Both the position numbers and the translations under genes were made by a program. Positions 20,767 through 33,507 of a stretch of DNA of 64,000 bases are shown piece by piece. Under the pieces are notes generated by a model, which did not search any database, was not told the origin of the DNA, and saw nothing but the letters and a program-made list of their open reading frames with translations. Each line of letters starts with the position of its first letter. Within the stretch, counting starts at the first letter, position 1. This DNA is from Shinisaurus crocodilurus (taxonomy: Eukaryota > Chordata > Lepidosauria > Squamata > Shinisauridae): NCBI GenBank assembly GCA_021292165.1, contig CM037877.1, forward strand, positions 303,184,063 to 303,248,062, written 5' to 3'.

Positions 20767-21322
20767 TTGTCTGTCATGTCACAAATTAAAACGACAATTC
20801 TCCCAAAAAAATCCTAGGGAGGGGGCATAGCACAGCTCGGGGGTGGGGCGGTGAACCCATTTGCCCCACCCTGGCTACAGGAGCTGGTGCCTCATAAATC
20901 TCTCCCCCATTAATACTGATAGGCCGCATGGCCTTTTTCTGCATATTTTTAAATCATAAAACATATCTTGCTTATCAGGATATTACTTGTTGTAGATAAT
21001 TACCCTAAACATGCTTCCTAAGTTTGAGATAACTTATTAATTGGGCCATATTTTCATAACCATATGCTAATAGTATGCCCTCTTTGGGGCGGGGGGTGTG
21101 TGGAATGAGAACCTAGGCTTATAAGGATTTAGTATTTCCATTATCTGATCAAACTATATAATATTCCCTGTTTTGATGAAGTCCAAAGCCATACTGAACC
21201 TTTACTTTCCCAGTCAGACATATGAAGAAATACGTGTCTGTCCTGTCATATCTAGTTAGCCCCTATCTGCTTTCTGTATTTTCCTCAGTTGCTCTTGCCA
21301 GATGGGATCAATCAGCCCTTCA

Positions 21323-21421
21323 GACAAATTTTTTTGGGGGGATTTCGTTTTGATATAAGAGTGTTTTGGATTACAAGCACGTTTCCAGAACGAATTATGC
21401 TCTCAATCCAAGGCATGACTG
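21323..21421 (+). mobile_element. CAGTAATACCTTGG MITE, 3' part
   Basis: Matches the right part of 23890-24140, ending CAAGGCATGACTG before TA. The left half is missing. Confidence 0.75.
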
Positions 21422-21474
21422 TATTTCTAAATGTGTATCTATACGCGTACAGTAGCATACTGTCTTGTTTCTTT

Positions 21475-21699
21475 ACAGACAGCCCATACCTAAGAACGGA
21501 CTTCTGGGTTCCCTGGCACTACGTCGTTTATGTAGAGTACATAGCATAGTATGTATACTACGTAATTTGGGTAATTTATGCAATTTGCATAAATGCCGAT
21601 TTTAACGTATAGAACGCTATGCTGTTCCGACTTACATACAAATTCGACTTAAAAGACATTCTTAAGAACGGAACTCGTTCGTAACCTGGGGACTGCCTG
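21475..21699. mobile_element. mariner-type MITE, CAGGCAGTCCCC family, left end degraded
   Basis: Ends GTAACCTGGGGACTGCCTG before TA; the interior matches 22985-23204 (ACTTCTGGGTTCCC...TACGTCGTTTA). Confidence 0.75.
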
Positions 21700-21930
21700 T
21701 ATTTCCCGCACAATGTCCTGCACTGCCATTTTGACCTCATGGTTGTTCCCCTTCTGGTCCTGTCATTCAGTGTTGTTCCTCTTCCTGTCCTGTTAGCCAT
21801 GGTTTTGACATCCTGAGGCGAGAAGGGTGTTTTCTTGTTCTGGTTTCACTCTTAAGCTCCATTTGGGAAGACTAGATTTTTCTCTGCCAGCCTTACCCAT
21901 TTTCGGGAAGGCACTCAACCATTTAAAAAA

Positions 21931-22567
21931 CGGAGGACCGATAAAAGGAAGTACTTCTCTACAGTGCATTGTAGAAATTTGCCACCACAGGATGTAGTGG
22001 TGGCTGCCAATTTGTGCAGCTTTAAAAGGGCACTAGACAAATTCAAGGAAGAGTAGGCTATCAATAGCTACTAGTCATGATGGCTGTATGTTACGGACAG
22101 TCAGAGCTGACCCAGGACATTTTGCTGCCTGAGGCAAAGGACAAGATGGTGCCCCCCCTCCCATTCCATGTCAGAAGTTGACCAGACTGGCAGCTGAACC
22201 TTACTTCAGTGCTGGTGATGGGAAGGTGTCCTCCACTGCACCTGAGGAGATCAGACTAGCTTAGGCGACACAGGACAGGCCTTGTGGCACAGCCAGCCCT
22301 ATCCTCCAACTCCTGCCATCCTAGCATCTGCTGCCTCAGGCAGCCTCCTAAATCAGCGTAATGGCAGGGCCAGCCCTGCCTCCAGTATCACAGGCAATAT
22401 GCCTCTGAATACCAGTTGCTGGAGAATAAGAGTGGGACGGTGCCATTGCCTTCAGGTCCTTCTAGTGGGCTTCCCATACATAGGCATCTGGTTGGCCACT
22501 GTGACAACAGAATGCTGGACAAGAGAGGCCTTTGGACTGATCCAGCATGGCTGCTCTTGTGTTCTTA
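21931..22567 (+). mobile_element. CR1-like LINE 3' end, split by a hAT-like element
   Basis: 21931-22103 (GATAAAAGGAAGTACTTCTC ... TAGTCATGATGGCT) and 22370-22567 (TATGCCTCTGAATACCAGTT ... TTGTGTTCTTA) together make the same 3' UTR as at 61930-62296. Confidence 0.8.
22104..22369. mobile_element. hAT-like MITE nested in CR1
   Basis: Left CAGAGCTGACCC and right GGGCCAGCCCTG are near-inverted. Inner GCTGCCTGAGGCA / TGCCTCAGGCAGC are also inverted. The 8-bp flanks (CGGACAGT / CCTCCAGT) agree only partly. Confidence 0.6.
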
Positions 22568-22984
22568 AATTGCCTAAAGGCAGCTGAGGGAGAGCGCTTT
22601 ACTCTTAGAAGTCCACTCTCATCAGCTGACATCATTCACATCCCTCCATTTGTTGTGGTTTTTATTGGAATAGCTCATGTGTAAGCCACCTCCAAAAGCT
22701 GATTACAAATAAATCAAATAAAATCTTAAATAAATAAGAGACCATTTCAAAGGATGCTCTGTGTTGGTCCTAAAGGGTGGTGGTGGGCAGATGTAATACT
22801 CCCGATCCCTTGGCTGTGGTGAAGAGACTGGGAGTTGGTCTGAGGGATTGTACACTCCCTTTGCATAGGAGCTCTCCCTGCCAACCTTAACCATGGTTTA
22901 AGGTTGTCAAGTGACCAGGGGAATACCTGTCTGTCATGCTCTTGTGCCCTTGATAACAGCTTGGTCTGCAAACATTACCAGGTA

Positions 22985-23204
22985 CAGGCAGTCCCCGGGT
23001 TACCAACGTCTGATTTACAGACAACGCATACTGATGAACGCCGGACTTCCGGGTTCCCCAGCTCTACGTCGTTTACGCAGAGTATAGCATAACAGCTGTA
23101 ATTTGCGTAAATGTATACTACGCTATACTGTTCTGACTTATGTAAAAATTCAACTTAAAGACAGACTTCAGAACAGACCCCGTTCGTAACCTGGGGACTG
23201 CCTG
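22985..23204. mobile_element. mariner-type MITE, CAGGCAGTCCCC family
   Basis: 220 bp with ends CAGGCAGTCCCCGGGTTACC / GTAACCTGGGGACTGCCTG, flanked on both sides by TA. Confidence 0.88.
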
Positions 23205-23409
23205 TAAACATTCATGCTTATTGTGCCATGAAAAACCTTGCCTTCCTATTCATGCAGATCACATTTCTGTTAAAGGCCAGGAGCAGACCAACACCCCCCC
23301 TTTTCCTGGTCAGTTGGCAACCTGAGGTCTGGAAGAGAAAGACATGAACATGAGTTCGACCAGTTTCTCCATCCACCCTGAATAAACAACACACCTCCTC
23401 TTTCCACAG

Positions 23410-23527
23410 GCCTGTCACCATCCCTGGGGTACAACATCGACACCTCTCCGGCTGCCCTGTTCTTCTCCAATGTCAGCAAGCAGTTTGGATATGAGGTCTT
23501 GCAGCTTGGAAAAGGCTCGGAAGCAAG
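23410..23527 (+). CDS. ITGAL: ITGAL exon 2 (first propeller strand)
   Basis: Acceptor TTTCCACAG, donor GTAATA. Encodes [10 protein letters not shown] and [13 protein letters not shown], the N-terminal FG-GAP start of integrin alpha chains. It enters with one base of the first codon supplied by the unseen exon 1 and leaves in phase 2. Numbering assumes a single upstream exon. Confidence 0.93.
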
Positions 23528-26500
23528 GTAATAATCCTCAGACTCACCCACTGATATGATAGAGTCCAGGTGTGTTTGGGGAGATTTGCCTGTGTAGAGG
23601 GCATTTTTGTATTTGGGGTCCTCCTACTTGTGGGAAAGGAGTGATTACAGTTGCCTGATAGGGCTTTTATATCTTTAACAGCTGCCAGGCATGCAGAAAT
23701 AAGGCACAGACAGAATATAAGGTGGCCCTATGTCCTCTTTTATAAAGGACAGACAGTCCTTTGGCAGCCCTTCAAAGGACAGTCCTCTAATTGAAGAGCT
23801 GTCCTGTCCAATTCTACACAGAGCACCTGGTCACAGTCTTCCATACCATGGTGAGATGTACTGTATTTCTATTTAAATTATAATTATTACAGTAATACCT
23901 TGGATTACAAGTAACTTGGTTTGAGAGCGTTTTGCAAGACAAGCAAATCTTTAAATATTTATTATTATTATTTTTACTTGATATACAAGTGTCGTCTTGC
24001 AATACAAGTACTGTAGTGTACGGCTTAAATTAAAAATCTCTGTACAAAGTTTTTTGGGGGATTTCGTTTTGATATAAGAGTGTTTTGGATTACAAGCACA
24101 TTTCCAGAACGAATTATGCTCTCAATCCAAGGCATGACTGTATTTCTAAATGTGTATCTATACGCGTACATTAGCATATGCGATTATATGGCCTCTGTTT
24201 TGGTGATGTATGCCCCCCAAAATTATAAGTGGCCACCCTAGACAGAAAGCAGCAGGAAAGGCTGCCTCTCCTAAATGTCCACCTGTCAGGCTCCTGTTAA
24301 AAGCACAATGAGAAAAGCTGGTGTCATGAAAGGCTTAGAAAACACACCACTCAGGAAGTGAGGCAAATACAGTAATACCTTGGATTCCAAGTAACTTGGT
24401 TTGAGAGCATTTTGCAAGACAAGCAAATGTTTAAATATTTATTTATTTATTTATTTACTTGATATACAAGCGACGTCTTGCAATACAAGTACTGTAGTAC
24501 GGCTTAAATTAAAAATCTCTGTACAAATTTTTTTGGGGGGATTTAATTTTGATATAAGAGTGTTTTGGATTACAAGCATGTTTCCGGAACGAATTATGCT
24601 CTCAATCCAAGGCATGACTGTAGTTAATTGTGTCTGTCCCTGCAACAAGAACAGAACAGCGACAGGAAATTCACCATTTCACCCAGGTCCAGTGCTACCT
24701 AGGGACTAAACCAGTGATGGCGAACCTTTTTGAGCCCGAGTGCCCAAACTGCAACACAAAACCAACTTATTTATTTCAAAGTGCCTTAAATTTGGCAGGA
24801 AGGAGGAGGGGGCACTAGCTAATCGCGCCCCGCTCTGTCTCAGGGCATGGCTCTTCACCGGGCGCGCAACGATTCGGGCGTGCGCGCGCTGTGCTTCTGA
24901 GCTGTCTGTTCAGTTAGGAGGAGGGCTGGGTGCCTGCACAGTCCGCTTCTGGGGGTGGAGATGTTGGAGTGTGTGCCTGCCTGTGGAGGCCAGCGAGGAA
25001 TGAGTGGAGAGGAGTTACTATGGAAACCCGACGCTGAATGCAGAAGGGGACGGTCTTTTCGCAATCTGGCGACCAATGGCTCGAGTGCCCACAGAGAGGT
25101 CCCTGCGTGCCAGCTGTGGCACGCGTGCCATAGGTTCGCCATCACTGGACTAAACTATATAATGCCAACTGTATCCACACAGTTGGCAACTCTAGGTAGG
25201 GCCCAAGGAGATCTCCTTGGGGAGAGTATTCCATATTTCAGGGAGCCCTACCAAAAGCCCTATCCCTCTTCCTATGAATCCTTCCTTATCCGAGAAGAGG
25301 AATTCTAAGCAGGGCCATTTCTGATGGTTGAGGGGAGGTTTATGTGGGTGGAAGTGTGTGTACAATTGACTACATGGGGTCCAGCTTCTCAAGGACAAAG
25401 TCTGAATTGTGTGAGGATACTTGGGTGCCCTGGATGCCCGAGTTAAGTGTAAAACCATTTACAAGCTGGAAAAGAGGAGTGCTCTTCATGGGTCTGCAGC
25501 TTTCACTATTCTGAATTTTCAGTCTGTAGTTGACTAGATTGTTCACATCCTGTTTCATTTGGTTTGGGGGGAGGGGGTTACTTCCAATCTGTTCCCTTTT
25601 TTATTTAGCCATGCTTTATCTTTTGCACGGCATTTTTGAGGAAGTGAGAGTGAAGGGTTGTGATAGAGTGGGGGTGGCGGAAGTAGGAGTGGCGCCACTT
25701 ATTTTATGGACTAAGTTCCAAAGAAATATACAATATTAGCTATAACAACCATTAAAATAAAAATATTCACAGTAAAACTGAAAATCTAAGGTAGACATTA
25801 ATATCAGCAAATATTTGGTTAAACAGATACATTTTTAACAGGTGCCGAAACACTAACAAGGTTGACGCCTGTTGTACTGCATTGGGGGGAGAGAATTCCA
25901 GAGGCAGGGCGCCACAACCAAAAAGGCCCTGGCCCTGTTTGCTGCCGGATATACATGTGCAGGTGACAGAACGCCCAGGAGACCATGAGCTGTAGATCCT
26001 AATGAACTTCCCTAAATTGTTACATTGCCACACCAGGAATATATTTCTGTTTGTCTGATGTCTATCATTCATAATGCGGTTAACGGCATGGGAGCTGTGA
26101 ATAGGTAACAACCCTATCCAGGGGCTTGAAGCTGAGATTCAGAGGTCCTTTGGGAAAAGGTTAAATCTTTATTACTGATACCACCCCGCAACCGCTATTA
26201 CTTTTTCCCCCCAGCATCATTGTGGGAGCCCCCGGTGAGCTGAACTCCACAGGGAAGGTGTACCAATGCAAAATGCAGAGTGACAAGTGTGATGATGTTC
26301 TCTTCGAGGGTGAGTTGCAGGATGCCGGGATTGTGTAGGCCTTGAGTAAAAGCCCATCAGTGAGCCCAGCCATAACTGACAAAGATTATGGCACAGGAAC
26401 TGAGAGACAACCCCAGAAACTTCACTTTGTTATTACATTGTAATGTTGCTAATACTCCATGTTGTTCAGGGGAATGTACCGTACATGATACCCTTCCTGC

Positions 26501-29500
26501 AATTTTATCCCCATACATAGTAGAACGACTTTATGAGGTAAGTTAGGCTGAGGGAAAGTGGGAGAGTTTGCACAACACAACAACCCACACTGTGGCACAA
26601 GCCACACAGTGTGGGCTGTTTGCCCCAGGGTCCACAATGTGCCCAACAGACAATCGGGCACATTGTGGGTCCTTGCCACCTCCTCCCTCCTCGGTCCTCC
26701 TGCGGGTATCCCAGGGGACACTGTGGGAGGAGCGAGTCTTCTCCCCCTCTCCCTGCTGCTGCTGCTGCTGTCAAGCTGGCCAAAGCCATGTAGGGCTTGC
26801 CCCCAGGTGCTGCTCGGGCACTTGGGGTATGGCTGTCAGCAGCGCTCACTGGCTAGCCGCTTGGCAAGAGCAGCAAGAGGATTTTGCCACTCTTGCCAAG
26901 TGGCTTGGTTGTAGTTTGGTTCTACCTATGATGGGTCATGTCATCCAGGTTTGGACAACACGACAACCTGATTTTGCGCTGATTTCCTTAGCGGTTTTTT
27001 AGAGGAGTGCACAGATTGCGGCTCATCTTAGAGATGGAAGTCTGTCAGCTGTCTCAACTCACACCATCAGCGAGTATGTGCAAGTGCAGAGCTGACAAAC
27101 TAGAATCCGGGGGGCCAAATTGTGAAAATCCATCGGATTTTCATCCCTCCTATTGGATTCCTCACAAATCCCTAAGGTAGAAGCTGTGATTCCCCACGCT
27201 GGTATCATGAGTTTAGTCACAGGCCTGGGTAAGGGGGTGAGCAGTGCCCACAGCACTGGAGAAATGTGGCTCACTGGCTCACTCTGCAGGAAGTAATAAT
27301 TCTTATTTGTCCACTATATTGCGTGAGCTCAGTATATGTAACAACATTCATAGTGGTGTAGGGCATCAGTGGGCAGAAAGTAGATCTCCAGATGGTTTGG
27401 ACTTCAACTCCCAGCATTCCTGGGAGGGACTTCTGGGTCCCCGCTCCGCCATGAAACTCACTGGGTGACTTTGGGCTAGTAACTCTCAGACTAACCTACC
27501 TCATAGGGTTGTTGTGAGGATAAAATGGAGAGGAGGATTATGTAAGCCGCCTTGGGTTCCTTGCAGGAAAAAAGGTGGGGTATAAATATAATAAATAAAT
27601 AAATAAACCCATTGTGGGTCAAACAACCCCAACTACAAGCCATGGGTTGTCAGAGTGGCTTATAAGCCAAAAATAAGCCACCCTGACAAACCCATCCTGG
27701 GTTTGCATGACACCCCCACCATGGCTTATAAGCCAGCAACTGGTCCAAAGTCCATCAGCTTCATGATTAAGCAGGGATTTGAAGTCCTGGCCAGATTCTG
27801 AAATTCTGTCTACTGATGCTCTGGTTCATTATGTTTCCTTAGAGCCCTCTGTGTGTCACAAAGGACTCGGGTGTGTTTGTGTGTGCACGCACATGCATCT
27901 AGTCTCTAAGTTCATTCAGGTTGCCCTGGAATGTTAGAGGTGGCTCCAAAGAAGGGTTGGGCAACCTTTTTGGTTGGGGGCCACATTGCCCCCCATTGAC
28001 TCCTTTGCCCCCCCCACACACACATTCACATTCATTCATTCTCTCTCTCTCACTCACTCACCCACACAGAGTTGATTCTGCTGGGAAACAGGGTGCGCAA
28101 GGGGAGCCATCCATGTGCATCCTGTTTCCTTGCAGAAGCAAGTTCCCACCACCCCACTAAACAGTTGTTTGGGGAGCTATCGGGAGCCCTATTTTGCTGG
28201 GAAACAGGGTGTGTGGGGATGACTCTACTTGTGCACCCTGTGAGGTGCTGGTAGGGAAAATTGGGGGAGATAGAGCACCTGTGGCAGGGCACACAGGGGG
28301 TTTCTGAAGGCTGCATGTCAGGCTGTGGGTTGCCCTCCCCTGCTGGAGTCTCTCACTTCCTCTAACCACCCTGGTTCTGTCCAAAGTCTTGCTTTGGTAG
28401 GCCCCTTAATGGCTTTTAGGCCTTGGCAGCTGACCAGTCTAGCCCTTGCTCAGTACTAGAGCCAGGCATGCAGAGATATCTGTGTTGTGTGTGTGTGTGT
28501 ACCGATCAGGAGGGAAGTCAGGTGTCTTATCTCCTTCAGCATTAACTCATTTGATCTCTGTTTCTTTGCAGGGAACTCTGGAATGTCCCATCTTGGCATG
28601 ATCCTGGCAAGCAACACGCAGGGGTCTCAGATGATTGTGAGTCTGCACTGGAAGGGAAGAGGGTGCCTTTGAGCAGTCTGAACTGAGTTCAGGGTTGGAC
28701 AGGGCCTTTCAATAACCACATCACAGGCAGAAATAAACAGGTAAAGCTGTTTCTTATCCATGCTGAGAAAAGCTTTGCCTGTTGGTTTCAAATGAGCTCA
28801 TGATGGCTCCAAACAGGAGGTGGTTTGATGGGGCCTTCATCTGGTCTTTACACTTGTTACATTCCCACAATCAACTGGTATAGTACAGTACTACCCTGTC
28901 TCTTGTTTCCTGGACCCATTAGAGCAGGGGTGGGAAACCTCAGACCAGATCTGGCCCTCCTGGAGTCCCAGTCCATTTCTCTGAGCTTCCCCAGATGGCC
29001 ACACTCCCTTTCCCCCGACTGCCAATCATTTGGTGGTTTTCCAGCTTTTGCACATCCCCTCTCCCCAGTTCTGAAAGGTTGATGCCTCTCCTAAGGCTTA
29101 GTTATTGGCAGTAAGAGCTGTAAGCTAAGATATGCTGGTATTTTGACCCCTGCGCCCTCCAGAGCTTCTCCGATATGGAATTCAGCCCTTGGGTTGAAAG
29201 AGGTTCCCTACCCATGCATGAGAGTCTCAGGAATCCTTAAGATTGGTCCAGAGATCTTCTCCTCCATTCATCTGGCTGCTAACCTCCCTTATTCCAGAAA
29301 ATTCTTTGTACCTAATTTCCTTATTATATTATTATTCACTTGAACTGTCTCCTGCTGCAGGCATGTGGGCCTGGACACGAAGAGCATTGTGACAAAAATC
29401 TGTACGTGAGTGGGATGTGCTATCTGTTTGATGCCACACTGAATGAACTCAAGAATATAACAACTGGGTACCAAAGTAAGTAGGAGTTTGTGCCTTGACC

Positions 29501-32500
29501 TTAGGACAGGAGTAGGCAGAAGGTAGACTGAAATCTACTGATAGATCTCTTGGTGGTTTGCAGTAGACTGGCAGGGGTCTCTGATTGCCAGTTGTTTGGC
29601 CATAGCAATTTTTAGATCTAAATTAGACAATTAGAATCCCCGATCCATAGTGACTCAGAGGATGCTTTGTATTTGTGTATGCATCCCAGTGCTCATGGGG
29701 TGCAGATGTCCACTAGGTAGTTGGTTCTCCCCCTCTGAGCCACCATTTTGCATCTGGCCCCAGTTCATGGACCTCGGGTTTCTAGTAAAAAAGAGCAAAG
29801 TAGATCTTGCAAGCTTGAAGTCCGCCCTCCCCAGCCTTAAGGGAACCCCATTCCAATCTCTCAGCACCCACAGGTTTAGCCCTCTGGAGCACAGGTCCTC
29901 CCAGAATTGGAAGGGTTTCTGACTTCATAGCAAAAGGAATATTTTTAAAAAAAAATAGCATCTCCAGTCTTTTCATAATCATCATCTTGCTAATCCTTAT
30001 GACAACTTTGTATAGTCACTCAGTCTTATTATCCCCATAATGCAGGTGGGTTGGGTGGGATGGTGCAACAGTTTAGTTTGGTTTATTATTTATATCCCAC
30101 TTTCTCTTTTCTAATAAAGCAGCTTGCGAAAAAGGTAATAATGAAAACAAATAAATTAAAATACATAAAGGAAAACAATCAAACGGCAGCTGTTAAAACA
30201 TCAATACACCAGCAGTTCTAAAACTTCCAGCAATTAAAGACAGAAAATAAGACAGCAGCTCAGAGATTAAACAAACAGCTGCAATAAAAAGGTCTTTACA
30301 ACCTGTCCAAACATGGAAAGAGAGGGAGCCTGGCCAGACACACCATTGCAGTGGCTTCATAAGGCCACCTAAGTGAATTCATGGCATTCTCTGCATGTGG
30401 ATCCTTGAGCTTTTCTACACTAGGCTGTTAATCAGCTGCTAATCCTCTGTATCTACTTTCGGTTTTATCAGAGAATTGAGTTCCAAGCACTACAGGAGGA
30501 GCATTTCCTTTCCTACTTTCCCACTACATAACCTCTAGGTGGCACTGTGGTATAGTGGAATACTGCAACTACACAAGTATTTAAAAAAAGCATTTTCTTT
30601 CATCTTTACAATTAAATATTGCACTTTCCCTGCTCTGAAAAAAAAAAAACCTCATAGAAAGTGATCTTTAGACACGAAAGCATATCAAGCTCCTGTTGGG
30701 GGCAGGAGCAGCTCAGGGAGGCTTTCCCTGGTCAGTAAGCAACCCTGGATGGGAGTCAAGGCAGAGACGGCAGGAGCTTGATTTCATCCTTGCCAGCAGA
30801 TGAGACTCTCAGGCCCTGGCAAATCACACAAGGTGTGGGGGAAGGTGCAGCTTGTGAAATCTTCACTGAAGGTTAACTACCAAGCTCAACCAAAGGTTAT
30901 TTATTTATTTATTTTATTATATTTATACCCCGCCTTTTTTCCTGCAAGGAACCCAAGGCGGCTTACATAATCCTCCTCCTCCTCCTCTCCATTTTATCCT
31001 CACAACAACCCTGTGAGGTAGGTTAGGCTGAGTCAGTGACTGGCCCAATGTCACCCAGTGAGGTTCATGGCAGAGCGGGGACTAGAACCCGGATCTCCCG
31101 ACTCCCAGTCCAACACTCTCACCACTACGCCACACTGGCTCCAATGACACTGGAAACCAGTTACTCCAATGACACTGGAAACCAATGACACACATGATTG
31201 CCAAGAAGCATTTTTCAGGGGCAGGGAGGGGTGTTCAACCATCAGTTCGGTCTTCAGAGAATAAAGAACTTCTAAAATTGGAACATGGTTTCTTAGGAAA
31301 GCTTCCTGCAGAGTTCCTTACAAGAGACCAGGTAAGTTAGACCAGCCTTCCCCAATCTGGTGCCCTCCAAGTGTATTGGACTACAGTGTCCATTGTCCTC
31401 ATACAGTGCTACCAATGGCCATGCTGGCAGGGGGCGTTGGGCACTGTAGACCAACACAGCTGCAGGGCGCCAGGTTGAGGAAGTCTGGGCCAAACAGTGA
31501 AAAATCAATACCTCCCGTTTTTTCCTAACCTTACTAGGGATCGTGTGGATTGTTAGGAAATTTACGACATTCCATCCTGAGCATTCCCATTTCAGTCGAA
31601 TCGACCCCTGGATCTGCCACAATGAATCTCCCGTCTCCTGTTCTAATAAGCCAGCCCAGGGGCCCCGACTCTCACCTCTCTCTGCTTTTACTTCCATCTT
31701 GGCTATCATCCTACCCAGTTGCCTCTCCCTTCATCCCACAGAGTGCCTGAAAGGGAACGTGGATCTGGTGTTTCTCTTTGACGGGTCAGAAAGCCTGAAA
31801 GCAGATGAGTTCGATAAAATTAAGGAGTTCATGATCAGTGTAATGGAGGAGCTCCACAACAGCAGCATACACGTAAGATGGCGTTAAGACGACCAAGCAA
31901 GCGTCAGTTAAGCCGGTTGACTGTGGGGACAGTCTAACTGGCAGAGGAGAGGAGTGGTGGAATGGAATTCTAACCTGTGGCGAGAGGCAACGTCCAGCAT
32001 TCCCTCCCCTGATTCGATCGGGTGGTTTGCTCCACTGAACTCTCTGCCCCCTGACTTCTCAGAAAAGCTTGGTTTCTGCCTTTGCCCTTTAACTAGAGTA
32101 TAACAGTCTGTCTAACCCTTTTACTAGTCAGTCAACTAAAAAAAAAAAAACAGCCTCCCTGCAGAGTTGACATCTTCTCATCATATACGGTATCTTCCTT
32201 AACCAAGGGCCTGAAAATTGCATCAGTTAGTTATATTTCTTTCACCCACATAGCTGGGTCACCAGCACCTGATGGGGCCTTCTGCATGCAAAGCAAATGC
32301 TCTGCCACAGCCCACGCCTTCCAAACAGGTTGCTGCTGCTGCTATTATTATTATTAGTGGAAGACCGCCAACCTGGTCTTCTGCGCGGGTTCAATACTAA
32401 GGGGGTAGCGAGTCCTGGGGGCGGGCCTTCTCCGAGGCCCCCCAGCGACTATCACCCTTAGCCTAGAACAAAGGGATAACTTATAGCCACAAAAGTATCT

Positions 32501-33454
32501 TTTATAAAACAAGTTTATTTACAAAATGACCTTCACAAACCCAGACACACGCCAGCAATACAGCTTATCAGTACAGCACAAAGTAGCAAGCAAGAAGTCT
32601 CAAGGACACCGTGATTTCAGGGCTCTCAGCTAGTTAGTTCAGCTCGGGCTCCAGCAGAGGCCCGGTCAACCGCATGCTGCTAGCTGGGTTCCCGGCGGAG
32701 GTCCGGTCTACCCAAGCGGCTAGCTGGGTTCCCGGCGGAGGTCCGGTCTACCCAAGCGGCTAGTGAGTGATTTCAGCTTGGTTGCCCGGGGGTCCGGTCA
32801 ACCCAAGCGGCCAGTGATTTCAGCTTGGTTTCCCGGGGGTCCGGTCAACCCAAGCGGCCAGTGATTTCAGCTAGCTGGAGCACGCCGGGTGCTGCTACCC
32901 GGGGTTGCCGATCCCTTCGTTCCCTTACCCCAAGCATGGGGCAAGACTGCTGATCAGGTCCAACAACTCAGTTCCCTTGCGCAGGGTGTTTTATACCTTG
33001 GGTTTCAGGTAGCCCCTCCCTCTGCAATCAGGTGGGTGGCCAATCAGGTGGGTTGCCACCCTCCTCAGGTGGGTGGCCAATCAGGTGGGTTGCCACCCTC
33101 CTCAGGTGGGTGGCCAATCAGGTGGGTTGCCACCCTCCTCAGGTGGGTGGGGTCCCCTTGAAGCCACCTGCTTAATGGTCCCATCCTGTGGTGTTGAATG
33201 GCCCTTTCTTATGGGTGCCGAAATGTCTGCTCTGGCAAGGTATTCAAGTCTTATGTAGATGGGGCTGATATACGAGAGCATTGACGAACCTGGGGATGCT
33301 TCCTGCCTTCCCCCCTGGGGTGATTCTATGCAGATGTTGTTTGTCCCCGTTGGTCTCTGTGGAGACTGGCTGTCTCTGCCCCCTGGGTCTCCTTCCCCCC
33401 TCCTTGGTGAGTGTGTGTGTGTCAGAAAGGGGTTTTAGGTTGGCTTTCTCCACA

Positions 33455-33507
<53 letters not shown>

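Noticed and set aside
22000..23400. ITGAL exon 1 just upstream of exon 2
   Set aside because: No Met plus hydrophobic signal peptide with a phase-1 donor could be found; the region is MITE and CR1 sequence.
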